Below, piece after piece: positions 17,162 through 26,267 of a stretch of 64,000 nucleotides of DNA. Location: positions 62,001-126,000 of the forward strand of contig NZ_JAJAQI010000008.1 of the NCBI RefSeq assembly GCF_020523605.1, in the 5' to 3' direction. The notes under the pieces are model-generated. The model saw nothing but the letters and a program-made list of their open reading frames with translations, was not told where the DNA came from and searched no databases. Position 1 is the stretch's first letter. Each line of letters starts with the position of its first letter. Position numbers and translations under genes: made by a program. Origin of the DNA: Roseicella aerolata. GTDB lineage: Bacteria; Pseudomonadota; Alphaproteobacteria; Acetobacterales; Acetobacteraceae.

Positions 17162-17536
17162 AGGCAGCCCCCTGATGCGCGGCACCGCCCCCCCGGCATG
17201 CCTGCGAATCCATGACACGATACGGTGCCAGCACCGCGACTGTCCACTGGAATGAAGGAGGAACCTTTATGAAGCAATAACTTGCGTTCGAGAGGTGCAG
17301 TGTCCTGTCAGGCTTTCGCCGCTGGCGCGATGCAACGGGGCGCCGTGAGTTTCAAGCCTCGCAATAGTGTGATGAGAGCCGTTTTTGTGCAGCGCAAAAA
17401 ATTCTTGCCGCTGCATCGGGCAGTCGTCTAAAAGCGGTGATGTTGCAGTGCAGCAAAGCGGCGCACCCAGTGGGGCATCACCCGACCAGCGCCAAACGGA
17501 AGTGAGGCGAAGATGGCGGTGCGGAGGAGCAAGGCG
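17162..17536. other. Divergent promoter region dacA-like/phasin
   Basis: These 375 bases hold no gene. The phasin-proximal half is markedly AT-richer than the surroundings and contains three TGC/GCA-type inverted repeats annotated separately. The stretch up to about 17340 presumably contains the promoter of the carboxypeptidase gene. Confidence 0.6.
17382..17456. promoter_or_regulatory. Candidate PhaR-type operators upstream of the phasin gene
   Basis: Three inverted repeats are visible: TTTTTG...CAAAAA around TGCAGCG (17382-17400), CTGCATCGGGCAG (17411-17423) and TTGCAGTGCAGCAA (17443-17456). TGC-rich half sites of this kind are known targets of the PHB-responsive repressor PhaR in Paracoccus and Rhodobacter. 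Assignment here rests on sequence resemblance and position only. Confidence 0.45.
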
Positions 17537-18058
17537 ATGGCGACGGCAACCGAGGCCAAAGTGGCTGACGTGAAGAAGCTGGTCAACGAGGCGGTGACTG
17601 AGACCGCCCCGAAGGCCCGCAAGACCTTTGAGGCGAGCGCCGCCGAGGCGCAGGTGACCGTGGAGAAAACGATGGACCAGGCGACGAAGACGACCGAGGG
17701 GCTGTTCAAGGCGGCGGAAGAGGCGGCGGAGTTCTCCCGCGGCAATCTCGAGGCGATGGCGAAGGCGACCCAGGTCTATGTCGCCGGCGTGCAGGACCTC
17801 AGCAAGCAGACCTTCGCCATGGTGCAGGGCCTGGCCGACCACACGGTCGCCGGCGCCAAGGCGCTGACCACGGTCAAGAGCCTGAAGGAGGCCGCCGAGA
17901 TCCAGACCTCCTACACCCGCGCCGCGCTGGAGAAGTCCTTCGCCGAGACCGCGAAGCTGCAGGAAGCCGCGCTGAAGCTGGCCGAGGCGTCCTTCGCGCC
18001 GCTCTCCGCCCGCATGACGCTCGCGGTCGAGAAGTTCGGCAAGCCGCTCGCCGCCTGA
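17537..18058 (+). CDS. Phasin family protein
   Basis: This 173-residue, almost entirely helical protein is rich in Ala, Lys, Glu and Thr and has the Phasin_2 pattern: FEASAAEAQVTVEKTMDQATKTTEGLFKAAEE..., then FSRGNLEAMAKATQVYVAG and the leucine/alanine-rich C-terminal helix. Phasins coat polyhydroxybutyrate granules and control their size. The start at 17537 is preferred because GGAGGA precedes it at good distance; an in-frame ATG at 17513 would add eight residues. A strong terminator follows at 18075. No phaC synthase gene is nearby. Confidence 0.88.
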   Translation: MATATEAKVADVKKLVNEAVTETAPKARKTFEASAAEAQVTVEKTMDQATKTTEGLFKAAEEAAEFSRGNLEAMAKATQVYVAGVQDLSKQTFAMVQGLADHTVAGAKALTTVKSLKEAAEIQTSYTRAALEKSFAETAKLQEAALKLAEASFAPLSARMTLAVEKFGKPLAA

Positions 18059-18074
18059 TCAGGCGGTCGCGGAG

Positions 18075-18097
18075 GCCCCGGCCGCTGCGGCCGGGGC
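18075..18097 (+). terminator. Terminator after the phasin gene
   Basis: A perfect 10-bp stem GCCCCGGCCG/CGGCCGGGGC with a CTG loop starts 17 bases after the stop codon. It is the strongest hairpin in the region, but no T-run follows. Confidence 0.7.
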
Positions 18098-18344
18098 GTG
18101 AGTTGACGGGCCCGGACCGGGCCGCCGGCCCCCATTCCGGGGGCGGGGCGGCCCGGCCGGGCCCTTCTCGTTTCCCCGGGCGGCTCTTCCGCTCGTGGCT
18201 GCCGGCGCCCATATCCTGCGGCAAGCCTGCGCGTGGCACTTCACCTTGCGACGCGCGCGGCGGTATCCTCCGCGCCGGGACAGGTTTCGGCCGGCCCCGG
18301 GATGCCCTTCAGCCAGGCGAGCCCCCTGTCCACCAGGAATACCG

Positions 18345-18692
18345 ATGAGCGACCAAGACAAGCGACCGAACGGAGGGAACACGCCCGGCGACACCACGCC
18401 GAATACCGGCGTCGTGGTGAAGACCCGTCCGCGCACCAAGAAGCCGGCGATGTACAAGGTGCTGATGCTCAACGACGACTACACCCCGATGGAGTTCGTC
18501 GTGCATGTGCTGGAACGCTTCTTCCAGAAGAACCGGGAGGAGGCGACACGAATCATGCTGCACGTGCATCGTCGCGGGGTCGGCGTCTGCGGCGTCTACA
18601 CCTATGAGGTCGCCGAGACCAAGGTCACGCAAGTGATGGACTTGGCCCGGCAGAACCAGCATCCTCTCCAGTGCACCATCGAGAAGGAGTAG
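18345..18692 (+). CDS. clpS: ATP-dependent Clp protease adaptor ClpS
   Basis: ClpS binds N-degron substrates and hands them to ClpA. The 115-residue protein has the disordered N-terminal tail and the conserved core: [20 protein letters not shown], followed by [22 protein letters not shown]. The binding-pocket residues Asn-Asp-Asp near position 43 and the His-Val-His motif near 75 are intact. CAGGAAT lies before ATG 18345. It directly precedes clpA, the usual alphaproteobacterial order, though a hairpin separates them. Confidence 0.95.
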   Translation: MSDQDKRPNGGNTPGDTTPNTGVVVKTRPRTKKPAMYKVLMLNDDYTPMEFVVHVLERFFQKNREEATRIMLHVHRRGVGVCGVYTYEVAETKVTQVMDLARQNQHPLQCTIEKE

Positions 18693-18792
18693 CCCGGCCG
18701 GTCGTTCCGGCTGCGGTGACGCAGGAATGACACCATCGCGGCGCACGATCCTGGAATGATCCCGGCGAGGTCAGGCCGTCACGCGCCGCCCA

Positions 18793-18810
18793 CCCCGCCG
18801 AACGGCGGGG
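18793..18810. terminator. Hairpin between clpS and clpA
   Basis: The stem CCCCGCC/GGCGGGG with a GAAC loop lies 100 bases after clpS. Without a T-run it may attenuate or process the transcript rather than end it. Confidence 0.5.
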
Positions 18811-18911
18811 ATGCCCGAGGGAGCCGGAGCGCCAAGATGTTCAACTGGGGGAACCCCCGCCGTCCCCGGGCGATGACCGGGACGTCGGTTCTCATTGGGA
18901 GCGTCTCTAGC

Positions 18912-21257
18912 ATGCTGTCACGCAACCTCGAGCAGACGCTCCATCGCGCCCTCGGCCTCGCGAATGAACGCCGGCACGAATACGCGACACTGGAGCACCT
19001 CCTCCTCGCCCTGACCGACGACACCGATGCGGCCACGGTCCTCAGGGCCTGCGGCGTCGACAACGACAAGCTCAAGCGCGACCTGACCGAGTTCCTCGAC
19101 AAGGACCTCGCTGGCCTCGTCACCGAGCGGGCGGGCGACCCGAAGCCGACCGCCGGCTTCCAGCGCGTGGTCCAGCGCGCCGCCATCCATGTGCAGTCCT
19201 CCGGCCGGGACGAGGTGACGGGCGCCAATGTCCTCGTCGCCCTGTTCTCCGAGCGCGAGAGCCATGCCGTCTACTTCCTGCAGCTGCAGGACATGACCCG
19301 GCTGGATGCCGTCAACTTCATCTCCCACGGCATCGCCAAGGCCCCCGGCCGGGCGCAGAGCCGCCCCGTCCAGGGCACGCCCACCAGCACCCCGAACGAG
19401 GAGCAGGAGAAGGAGGAGAAGCCGGCGCGCGGCCGCGGCCAGGACGCCCTCTCCAACTACTGCGTCAACCTCAACAAGAAGGCGCAGCAGGGCAAGATCG
19501 ACCCGCTCATCGGCCGCGACAGCGAGATCGAGCGGACCATCCAGATCCTCTGCCGCCGCACCAAGAACAACCCGCTCTATGTCGGCGATCCCGGCGTCGG
19601 CAAGACCGCCATCGCGGAGGGCCTGGCCAAGCGCATCATCGAGGGCGACGTGCCCGAGGTGCTGGGCAAGTCCACCATCTTCGCGCTCGACATGGGCAGC
19701 CTGCTCGCCGGCACCCGCTACCGCGGCGATTTCGAGGAGCGGCTGAAGGCCGTGGTGAACGAGCTGGAGCAGCAGCCCGGCTCCATCCTCTTCATCGACG
19801 AGATCCATACGGTGATCGGCGCGGGCGCGACCAGCGGCGGCGCCATGGACGCCTCCAACCTGCTGAAGCCGGCGCTGGCCCAGGGCACGCTGCGCTGCAT
19901 CGGCAGCACTACCTACAAGGAATACCGCAACTACTTCGAGAAGGACCGGGCGCTCGTCCGGCGCTTCCAGAAGATCGACGTGAACGAGCCCAACCTCGAG
20001 GACGCGGTCAAGATCCTGCAGGGGCTGAAGACCAACTACGAGAAGCACCACAAGGTCCGCTACACGCCGGAAGCGATCCGCGCCGCCGTCGAGCTCTCGG
20101 CCAAGTACATCCATGACCGGAAGCTGCCGGACAAGGCGATCGACGTGATCGACGAGGTCGGCGCCTCCCGCATGCTGCTGCCGGAGAACAAGCGGCGGAA
20201 GACCGTCACGCTGAAGGATGTCGAGGAGATCGTGGCGAAGATCGCCCGCATCCCCCCGAAGACCGTCAGCAACGACGACAAGGAGACGCTGAAGACCCTC
20301 GAGCGCGACCTGAAGGCCATGGTCTTCGGGCAGGACCGGGCGATCGAGGCGCTCTCGGCGGCGATCAAGCTCTCCCGCGCCGGGCTGCGCGACCCGGAGA
20401 AGCCGATCGGCAACTACCTGTTCTCCGGCCCGACCGGCGTCGGCAAGACCGAGGTGGCGAAGCAGCTCGCCAAGACGCTCGGCATCGAGCTGATCCGCTT
20501 CGACATGTCGGAATACATGGAGCGGCACTCGGTCTCCCGGCTGATCGGCGCGCCGCCGGGCTATGTCGGCTTCGACCAGGGCGGGTTGCTGACGGACGCC
20601 ATCGACCAGCACCCGCATGCGGTGCTGCTGCTCGATGAGATCGAGAAGGCGCACCAGGACCTGTACAACATCCTGCTGCAGGTCATGGACCACGGGAAGC
20701 TGACCGACCACAACGGCAAGACCGTCGATTTCCGCAACGTCATCCTGATCATGACGACGAATGCGGGCGCGGCGGACATGGCGAAGCCGGCGATCGGCTT
20801 CGGCAGCCCGGTTCGCGTCGGCGAGGATACCGAGGCGATCCAGCGCATGTTCACGCCGGAATTCCGCAACCGGCTGGACGCGGTGGTGCCCTTCTCCGGC
20901 CTGACGCCGGAGATCGTCGGCCGGGTGGTCGAGAAATTCGTCATGCAGCTCGAGGCGCAGCTCGCCGACCGCAACGTGACGATCGAGCTTTCCTCCGCCG
21001 CCAAGGAGTGGCTGGCGGAGAAGGGCTTCGACCCGCTCTACGGCGCGCGGCCGCTGGCCCGCGTGATCCAGGAGAACGTCAAGAAGCCGCTGGCCGAGGA
21101 GCTGCTCTTCGGCAAGCTGGTGAAGGGCGGCGCGGTGAAGGTGAACCTGAAGGATGGCGAGCTGGCCTTCGAGTATGTCGAGGCCGCGCCGCCCGCCCTG
21201 CCCAGGCCCGAGGAGGGCGATGGCGAGGCGGAGAAGGAGCCGGAGGTGGCCGAGTAA
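18912..21257 (+). CDS. clpA: ATP-dependent Clp protease ATP-binding subunit ClpA
   Basis: ClpA unfolds proteins and feeds them to ClpP. The 781-residue sequence has the N-domain ([14 protein letters not shown]... [10 protein letters not shown]), a charged linker near residues 160-180, and two AAA+ modules. Module one has Walker A GDPGVGKT at residue 225 and Walker B LFIDEIH; module two has GPTGVGKT at residue 506 and LLLDEIE. The start at 18912 matches the family N-terminus and follows GGGAG. The glutamate-rich C-terminal tail after residue 750 is longer than in E. coli. Confidence 0.95.
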   Translation: MLSRNLEQTLHRALGLANERRHEYATLEHLLLALTDDTDAATVLRACGVDNDKLKRDLTEFLDKDLAGLVTERAGDPKPTAGFQRVVQRAAIHVQSSGRDEVTGANVLVALFSERESHAVYFLQLQDMTRLDAVNFISHGIAKAPGRAQSRPVQGTPTSTPNEEQEKEEKPARGRGQDALSNYCVNLNKKAQQGKIDPLIGRDSEIERTIQILCRRTKNNPLYVGDPGVGKTAIAEGLAKRIIEGDVPEVLGKSTIFALDMGSLLAGTRYRGDFEERLKAVVNELEQQPGSILFIDEIHTVIGAGATSGGAMDASNLLKPALAQGTLRCIGSTTYKEYRNYFEKDRALVRRFQKIDVNEPNLEDAVKILQGLKTNYEKHHKVRYTPEAIRAAVELSAKYIHDRKLPDKAIDVIDEVGASRMLLPENKRRKTVTLKDVEEIVAKIARIPPKTVSNDDKETLKTLERDLKAMVFGQDRAIEALSAAIKLSRAGLRDPEKPIGNYLFSGPTGVGKTEVAKQLAKTLGIELIRFDMSEYMERHSVSRLIGAPPGYVGFDQGGLLTDAIDQHPHAVLLLDEIEKAHQDLYNILLQVMDHGKLTDHNGKTVDFRNVILIMTTNAGAADMAKPAIGFGSPVRVGEDTEAIQRMFTPEFRNRLDAVVPFSGLTPEIVGRVVEKFVMQLEAQLADRNVTIELSSAAKEWLAEKGFDPLYGARPLARVIQENVKKPLAEELLFGKLVKGGAVKVNLKDGELAFEYVEAAPPALPRPEEGDGEAEKEPEVAE

Positions 21258-21283
21258 GCGGCCATCCGGCATGGTGTTGCGGG

Positions 21284-21310
21284 CGGGCGCGGGGGCATCC
21301 CCCGCGCCCG
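21284..21310 (+). terminator. Terminator after clpA
   Basis: A perfect 12-bp stem CGGGCGCGGGGG/CCCCCGCGCCCG with a three-base loop begins 26 bases after clpA and is followed by TTCCGTTT. Confidence 0.75.
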
Positions 21311-21332
21311 TTCCGTTTCAGGGGAGAGACGC

Positions 21333-21674
21333 ATGAGCGCGATCAAGGAATGGGACGCCTACAACGCCGCGGCGCGGGAACAGGGGAAGGCGCTGAACGC
21401 GCTGCACCCCGAACTGGTCAAGGGCTTCGGCGCCCTGAACCGCGGTGCCGCCACCACGAAGCACCTGGATGCGAAGACCCGGGAGCTCATCTCGCTCGCG
21501 GTTGCCGTCACCACGCGCTGCGACGGCTGCATCGATGCGCATGTGCGCAAGGCGAAGCATGCCGGCGCGACGAAGGAGGAGATGGCCGAGGCGCTCGGCG
21601 TGGCGATTGCGCTCAATGCCGGCGCCGCCTTCACCTATGCGCTGCATGTGCTGGATGCGGCAGGCGAGGACTGA
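21333..21674 (+). CDS. AhpD-like/carboxymuconolactone decarboxylase family protein
   Basis: The 113-residue protein has the AhpD core: ALNRGAATTKHLDAKTRELISLAVAV followed by TRCDGCIDAHVRKAKHAG, with the redox CxxC pair at Cys63 and Cys66 and the accompanying His70. Proteins of this family are small peroxidase-like or oxidoreductase trimers; some cope with peroxides, others are decarboxylases. GGGGAGAG precedes ATG 21333. It follows clpA after a terminator and so is likely transcribed separately. Confidence 0.9.
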   Translation: MSAIKEWDAYNAAAREQGKALNALHPELVKGFGALNRGAATTKHLDAKTRELISLAVAVTTRCDGCIDAHVRKAKHAGATKEEMAEALGVAIALNAGAAFTYALHVLDAAGED

Positions 21675-21804
21675 CGCCGTCCCGCATTGATGCTGCCGCA
21701 GTGATGCGGCCCTGGGCGCCGGCGCCACCTGCGGCGGCCTGGCTGCGCGGCCTGCGCCGCGGGCCGCGGGCGCGGCCTGAGCCGTCGCCCATGCCGCCTG
21801 CAGG

Positions 21805-22350
21805 TCAGGAATTGCGCCGGTCGGCAAGGGATCCGGGCCGGTTCAGGCCCGGTGCTGGCCCGGTGGAAGGGCAGGGGGCGAAGCCCCCCGCCATCACGAA
21901 GCCTTCCTGCTCCGGGGTCTCGATTGCCCCCGGCCGCGCGGCACGGACCATCGCAATGGCCTGGCCGGGGGCGATGCCGGCCTCCAGCAGCAGGCAGGCC
22001 GCGACTGTCCCGCTGCGCCCGAGGCCGGCGGCGCAATGCACCGCGACATGGCCGCCCGCCGCCCATACCGACCGCAGGGCCGCGGCGATGCCGGGCCAGG
22101 CCGCCCGTGCCGCCACGCCCGGCGGCCGCATGTCGGGGATCGGCAGGCGGTGCCAGGCAAGCCCGGCGCCAGCCGCCGCCCCGGGCAGGCCGGGCGGGAG
22201 TTCCGCTTCCTCCAGCAGGGTCAGCAGGTGGGTGGCGCCCCAGACGCGGATGGCGGCGAGGTCCCCCGCCAGCGTGCCGCCGCGGCGGCCGGGACAATGG
22301 GTGATGCCGAGCAGGCCGCCGCCCGGCAGCGGCAGCGCATCGATCCTCAC
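21805..22350 (-). CDS. Protein-tyrosine/dual-specificity phosphatase
   Basis: The 181-residue protein carries the PTP signature HCAAGLGRSG, with the nucleophile Cys106 and the Arg six residues later, and the general-acid loop IPDMRPP about 35 residues before it. The arrangement fits bacterial CDKN3-like dual-specificity phosphatases. The last 25 residues are proline-rich and appear unstructured. The ATG overlaps the stop of the upstream Nudix gene by four bases (ATGA), so the two are translated together. Confidence 0.88.
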   Translation of the reverse strand: MRIDALPLPGGGLLGITHCPGRRGGTLAGDLAAIRVWGATHLLTLLEEAELPPGLPGAAAGAGLAWHRLPIPDMRPPGVAARAAWPGIAAALRSVWAAGGHVAVHCAAGLGRSGTVAACLLLEAGIAPGQAIAMVRAARPGAIETPEQEGFVMAGGFAPCPSTGPAPGLNRPGSLADRRNS

Positions 22351-22784
22351 GCCGCGGTCGGTGCCGCCAGGCTCAGCATGAGGCTGCCGAGCCCGCCTTC
22401 CTGCACCGCCGCGGCCGCGTCGGGCAGGCTGAACCAGCGGCGCTCGCGTTGCCCTTTCTCGGGCCAGTCCTCCAGCAGTTGCTCGACCTCGAGCGCGAAG
22501 ACCTCGACCTCGCAGGTCACGCTGGCACCGTCGCGCAGGCGCTTGGCATAGGCGTAGCGGCCGATCGGGGCCGAGGCGACGCGGCCGCGGATCCCCGCCT
22601 CCTCATAGGCTTCCTGGGCGGCCTGGTCGGCAGGGCTGTGCCGCTTCTCCACCCAGCCCTTCGGCACGACCCAGCGCCGGGTCTCCCGGCTGGTCACCAG
22701 CAGCACGAACAGGTCATCGCCCCGGCGGGAGAGGGGAAGGGCGGCGCATTGCCGGCGGCGGGCGGTGCTGGTTCGGCGCGACAT
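22347..22784 (-). CDS. Nudix hydrolase (DIPP-like)
   Basis: This 145-residue Nudix protein has the box PKGWVEKRHSPADQAAQEAY followed by EEAG. Relative to the classical GX5EX7REUXEEXGU, the first glutamate position is histidine and the Arg before Glu is Gln. The catalytic Glu-Glu pair remains, as in many DIPP-type hydrolases of inositol pyrophosphates or diadenosine polyphosphates. The substrate is not known. An in-frame ATG at 22805 would add seven residues; neither start has a good ribosome-binding site. Its stop overlaps the phosphatase start. Confidence 0.85.
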   Translation of the reverse strand: MSRRTSTARRRQCAALPLSRRGDDLFVLLVTSRETRRWVVPKGWVEKRHSPADQAAQEAYEEAGIRGRVASAPIGRYAYAKRLRDGASVTCEVEVFALEVEQLLEDWPEKGQRERRWFSLPDAAAAVQEGGLGSLMLSLAAPTAA

Positions 22785-22901
22785 CGTTTGACCGAGGCTA
22801 CGCATGCGTGAGGTCGGACATCTACGGATAACTTGCCTGTACGTTGCTCCCGTGGCGAGAATTGATGATGCGGACGCGCAATTTCCAGGGTCGCCGGGGT
22901 A

Positions 22902-24851
22902 TCAACCGATCACGCTGCCATCCTTCCGCACGATCGCGATGATGGAGGGGCGGGGCGGCGCCCCCTCACGAAAGTCGGGCCAGCGGGTGGTCGGGCGGTC
23001 GAAGGTGCTGCCCGTGTCCTCCCCCGGATGCTGGATGGCGAGGAAGAGGGTCCGCTCATCCGGCGTGAAGCACGGCCCGCAGACCTCCGCCCCGGCCGGC
23101 GCCTGGTAGAAGAGGCGGGTCAGGGCGCGGCCCGGCCCCACCGTGTCGGCGGCATAGAGGCCATCCGCAACGCCGGAGGTGATCGGGGCGCCATCGGTCG
23201 CGATCCAGATGCGCCCCTTGCTGTCGAAGGCGCAGTTGTCGGGGCAGGAGAGCCAGCCCTCGTTGCTCAGCGCCCGGTGGTACTGGGTGCCCGGGTCGAT
23301 CCCCGGCTTGCCGGCGGCGAGGAAAATGCCCCAGCGCGCCTCCTCCGCGGCATGGTCCACGCGGCCGGTCCCGGCGCCGGGCGGGATGATCTCGACGATA
23401 TGGCCGTGGATGTTCGCCGGGCGCGGATTGGCCGCGTTCACCTGCTCCGCCTTGCGGCTGCCGTTGTTGGTCAGCATGACATAGACGCGGCCGGTCACCG
23501 GGTTGGCCTCGACATCCTCCGGCCGGTCCATCGGCGTCGCGCCCAGCAGGTCGGCGGCGCGGCGCGCCTCGATCAGCACCTCGGCCTGGGAGGCGAAGCC
23601 GTTCGCCTCGGTCAGCGGGCCCTGGCCATGCACCAGCGGCAGCCAGCGCATGGTCCCGTTCGCCTCGAACCGCGCGACATGGAGCGTGCCCGCATCCAGC
23701 AGGTCGCGGTTGGCCGCGGGGTCGCCTGGGGTCCAGGGCCGGGCGGTGACGAATTTATAGACGTATTCGAAGCGCTCATCGTCACCCGAATAGAAGACGA
23801 CGCGGCCATCGGCGCTGATGGCATGCGTCGCGCCCTCATGCTTGAAGCGGCCAAGGGCGGTGCGCTTCACCGGGACGCTCTGCGGGTCATAGGGGTCGAA
23901 CTCCACCACCCAGCCGAAGCGGTTCGGCTCGTTCGGCGTGCGGTCGAGGTCGAAACGCGGCTCGTGGCGGCCCCAGCCATAGACCGGATCCTTCAGGATG
24001 CCGTAGCGCCGGTAGGCCGCGGCCTGCGGGCCGGCGGTCGCCGCCTCCCCGCCGAAATAGAGGTTGAAATTCTCCTCGGCGGTCAGGACGGTGCCCCAGG
24101 GGGTATTGCCGCCGGCGCAGTTGTTGAGGGTGCCGCGCACCCGCGTGCCGGCCGGGTCCTCCTCCGTCCGCAGCCGCGGATGTCCGGCGGCGGGGCCGCT
24201 GATGCGCATCGGCGTCTCCGCTGTGATGCGGCGGTTCCAGCGGCTGTCCCTCACATAGGACCAGCGGCCGCCTTCTTTCCTGAGTTCGACCACCGAGAGG
24301 CCATGCGCCGCGCGCTCGACCGCTGCCTGTCCGGCGGTGACGCGCGCCCGTGCCTCCCGCCCGCTGCCGAGGCCCGGAAACATCAGGTTGGTGTTGGTAT
24401 ATTCGTGGTTCACCACCAGCAGGCCGCGATCCGAGGCGCGGGATCCTTGCGGCAGGGGGAAGAAGTCGAGGTAGTCGTTATTGTAGCCGAATTGCCGGGC
24501 CTGGGCCTCCGGCGTCTGGCGGTGCGGGTCGTGCTCCGGCGCATCGGCCAGGATCGGGTCGCCCCAGCGGATCACCAGCTGGATCTCATGCCCTTCCGCG
24601 ACCGCGTCGCGCTGGGCGAGTTGGTGGCGCAGCTCGGGGAAGGTGAGGCTGGAGGGGCCGCCATTCGGGGTGTTGCCCGTATCCTGCGCCGCGGCCGGCA
24701 GGGCCGGCAGCAGGGCCGCGGCCGTGCCGCCGAGCAGGCCGCGGCGCGAGAGGCGCTCCGCGATCAGCGCCCCGATCGGCCGGCGCGGATCGGGGTTGCT
24801 GCCGATATCCTCGATCTCGACGGGCGGGTTGCTGCGGTCGCGCTCTTGCAT
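22902..24851 (-). CDS. PhoX-family (DUF839) alkaline phosphatase-like protein
   Basis: The 649-residue exported protein has a twin-arginine-type leader (LSRRGLLGGTAAALLPALPAAA). The PhoX beta-propeller core includes LVVNHEYTNTNLMFPG, a LNNCAGGNTPWGTVLTAEEN block, RFKHEGATHAI, and near the end CPDNCAFDSKGRIWIATDG and FTPDERTLFLAIQHPG. These blocks carry the acidic and Cys residues that bind Ca and Fe in PhoX. It probably releases phosphate from organic phosphates in the periplasm. The ATG at 24851 begins just before the conserved pre-leader region. No Pho box was recognised upstream. Confidence 0.9.
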   Translation of the reverse strand: MQERDRSNPPVEIEDIGSNPDPRRPIGALIAERLSRRGLLGGTAAALLPALPAAAQDTGNTPNGGPSSLTFPELRHQLAQRDAVAEGHEIQLVIRWGDPILADAPEHDPHRQTPEAQARQFGYNNDYLDFFPLPQGSRASDRGLLVVNHEYTNTNLMFPGLGSGREARARVTAGQAAVERAAHGLSVVELRKEGGRWSYVRDSRWNRRITAETPMRISGPAAGHPRLRTEEDPAGTRVRGTLNNCAGGNTPWGTVLTAEENFNLYFGGEAATAGPQAAAYRRYGILKDPVYGWGRHEPRFDLDRTPNEPNRFGWVVEFDPYDPQSVPVKRTALGRFKHEGATHAISADGRVVFYSGDDERFEYVYKFVTARPWTPGDPAANRDLLDAGTLHVARFEANGTMRWLPLVHGQGPLTEANGFASQAEVLIEARRAADLLGATPMDRPEDVEANPVTGRVYVMLTNNGSRKAEQVNAANPRPANIHGHIVEIIPPGAGTGRVDHAAEEARWGIFLAAGKPGIDPGTQYHRALSNEGWLSCPDNCAFDSKGRIWIATDGAPITSGVADGLYAADTVGPGRALTRLFYQAPAGAEVCGPCFTPDERTLFLAIQHPGEDTGSTFDRPTTRWPDFREGAPPRPSIIAIVRKDGSVIG

Positions 24852-25098
24852 GGTGTTCCCGGAGGTTGGCGGCCTGGATGCGGCGCGACTCAAGCGGCTG
24901 CCGCCGGCCAAGTCCAGCGACCGTACCGTGACACCGCCCGGCGCGCCGTCCCCTGGCGGCAGCGCTGGACAGCCTGCCTGGCTCGGGATGGAATCGCGGC
25001 GGTTGCGCCGGCTGGCCCGCTTTCTCGGACCATGCCACCAGGCCGGACCCTCGCCCGGCCCAGCGGGTCCTGGCGCGCAAGGGGGGGGAGAGCGGCGA

Positions 25099-26184
25099 AT
25101 GCCGGATGACCTGAATCGGACGTCGGACGGGCGCCAGACCGTGGCGCTGATCGAGCGCAGCATCGCCCTGCTGCTGGTCCTCGGCCTGCTCCTCGGCGTG
25201 CTGGCGATCCTGCGGCCCTTCACCACCGCCATCCTGTTCGGCGGGGCGCTGGCCATCGCCGCCTGGCCGCTGCGCCAGGCGCTGGTGCGGCATGGCCTTC
25301 GCCGCGGCCTGGCGGCGACGCTGCTGTTGCTGCTCGCCATCCTCCTCGTCGCGCTGCCCGTCCTGGCCCTGGCACCCGGCCTCGCGGATCAGCTCGGGCA
25401 CGGGGCGGCGCAGCTGCATGCCTATTTCGCCGCCGCGCCGGAGCGCCCGGCCTGGCTGGCGCGCCTGCCGGCCATCGGGGAAAGGGCCGGCAGCTTCTGG
25501 GACGAGGCGGTGCGCGCCGGCGGCGATCTCGGCATCCTGCTCGCGCCCTATTCCGCGACGCTGCGCCAGGCCGTCCTCGGCGTTGCCGGGGCGCTGGCCG
25601 ACAGCGCCGTGCAGGTCATCCTCTCCCTGGTCGTCGCCACCATGCTCTGGAGCCAGGGAGAGGCGCTGGCCGCGGCGCTGCGCGAGATCTTCCGCAATCT
25701 CGGCGGTGCCGCCGCGGAACGCGCGCTGGAGGTCGCGGCCGGAGCGGTGCGCGGGGTCGGCTATGGCGTGGTGGGGACGGCGGTGGTGCAGGCGGTGCTG
25801 CTCGGCCTCGGCCTTGCCATCGCCGGCGTGCCCGGTGCGGCGATGCTGGGCTTCGTCGCGCTGCTGCTCGCCATCAGCCAGATCGGCGCGCCGCTGCTGA
25901 TCCTGATCTGGGGCGGGGCGGCCCTCCGGCTGTTCCAGCAGGACCAGCCGGTCTGGGGCGCCTTCGTCATCGGCCTCGGCCTCTTCGTCGGCACCATCGA
26001 CAATGTCCTGAAGCCCTGGCTGATCGGCTTCGGCGTCCGCATGCCGATGTCGTTGATCATCCTGGGCGTCTTCGGTGGCTTCCTGGCCTTCGGCTTCCTC
26101 GGGCTGTTCATCGGCCCGGCGGTGATGGCGGTGGCGACGACGCTGCTGCAGGCCTGGCGGGAGGCGGCGCGGCGCGACGCCTGA
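25099..26184 (+). CDS. AI-2E family transporter (PerM-like)
   Basis: The 361-residue protein has the AI-2E architecture: two N-terminal helices (about residues 20-60), a third at 75-95, a soluble loop (residues 100-165), then five C-terminal helices with the family motifs GYGVVGTAVVQAVLLGLGL and LGVFGGFLAFGFLGLFIGP. Members include the proposed autoinducer-2 exporter TqsA and PerM. Na+/H+ antiport and export of small molecules have been reported; the true substrate is not known here. Codon use is like its neighbours. Confidence 0.88.
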   Translation: MPDDLNRTSDGRQTVALIERSIALLLVLGLLLGVLAILRPFTTAILFGGALAIAAWPLRQALVRHGLRRGLAATLLLLLAILLVALPVLALAPGLADQLGHGAAQLHAYFAAAPERPAWLARLPAIGERAGSFWDEAVRAGGDLGILLAPYSATLRQAVLGVAGALADSAVQVILSLVVATMLWSQGEALAAALREIFRNLGGAAAERALEVAAGAVRGVGYGVVGTAVVQAVLLGLGLAIAGVPGAAMLGFVALLLAISQIGAPLLILIWGGAALRLFQQDQPVWGAFVIGLGLFVGTIDNVLKPWLIGFGVRMPMSLIILGVFGGFLAFGFLGLFIGPAVMAVATTLLQAWREAARRDA

Positions 26185-26267
26185 GCGGCAGGGACGGGCC
26201 GCCGCGCCGGGCTTCCCGACGGGACGGAGCCGCGCCATCCTGCCGCCAACCCAGGAGGACCCCGCCC

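Noticed and set aside
18918-21272. A 784-codon minus-strand frame opposite clpA
   Set aside because: clpA is fully conserved on the plus strand; the antisense frame is a by-product of GC-rich third positions.
23028-25109. A 693-codon plus-strand frame opposite the PhoX-like gene
   Set aside because: The minus-strand PhoX family blocks are clear; this frame is its shadow.
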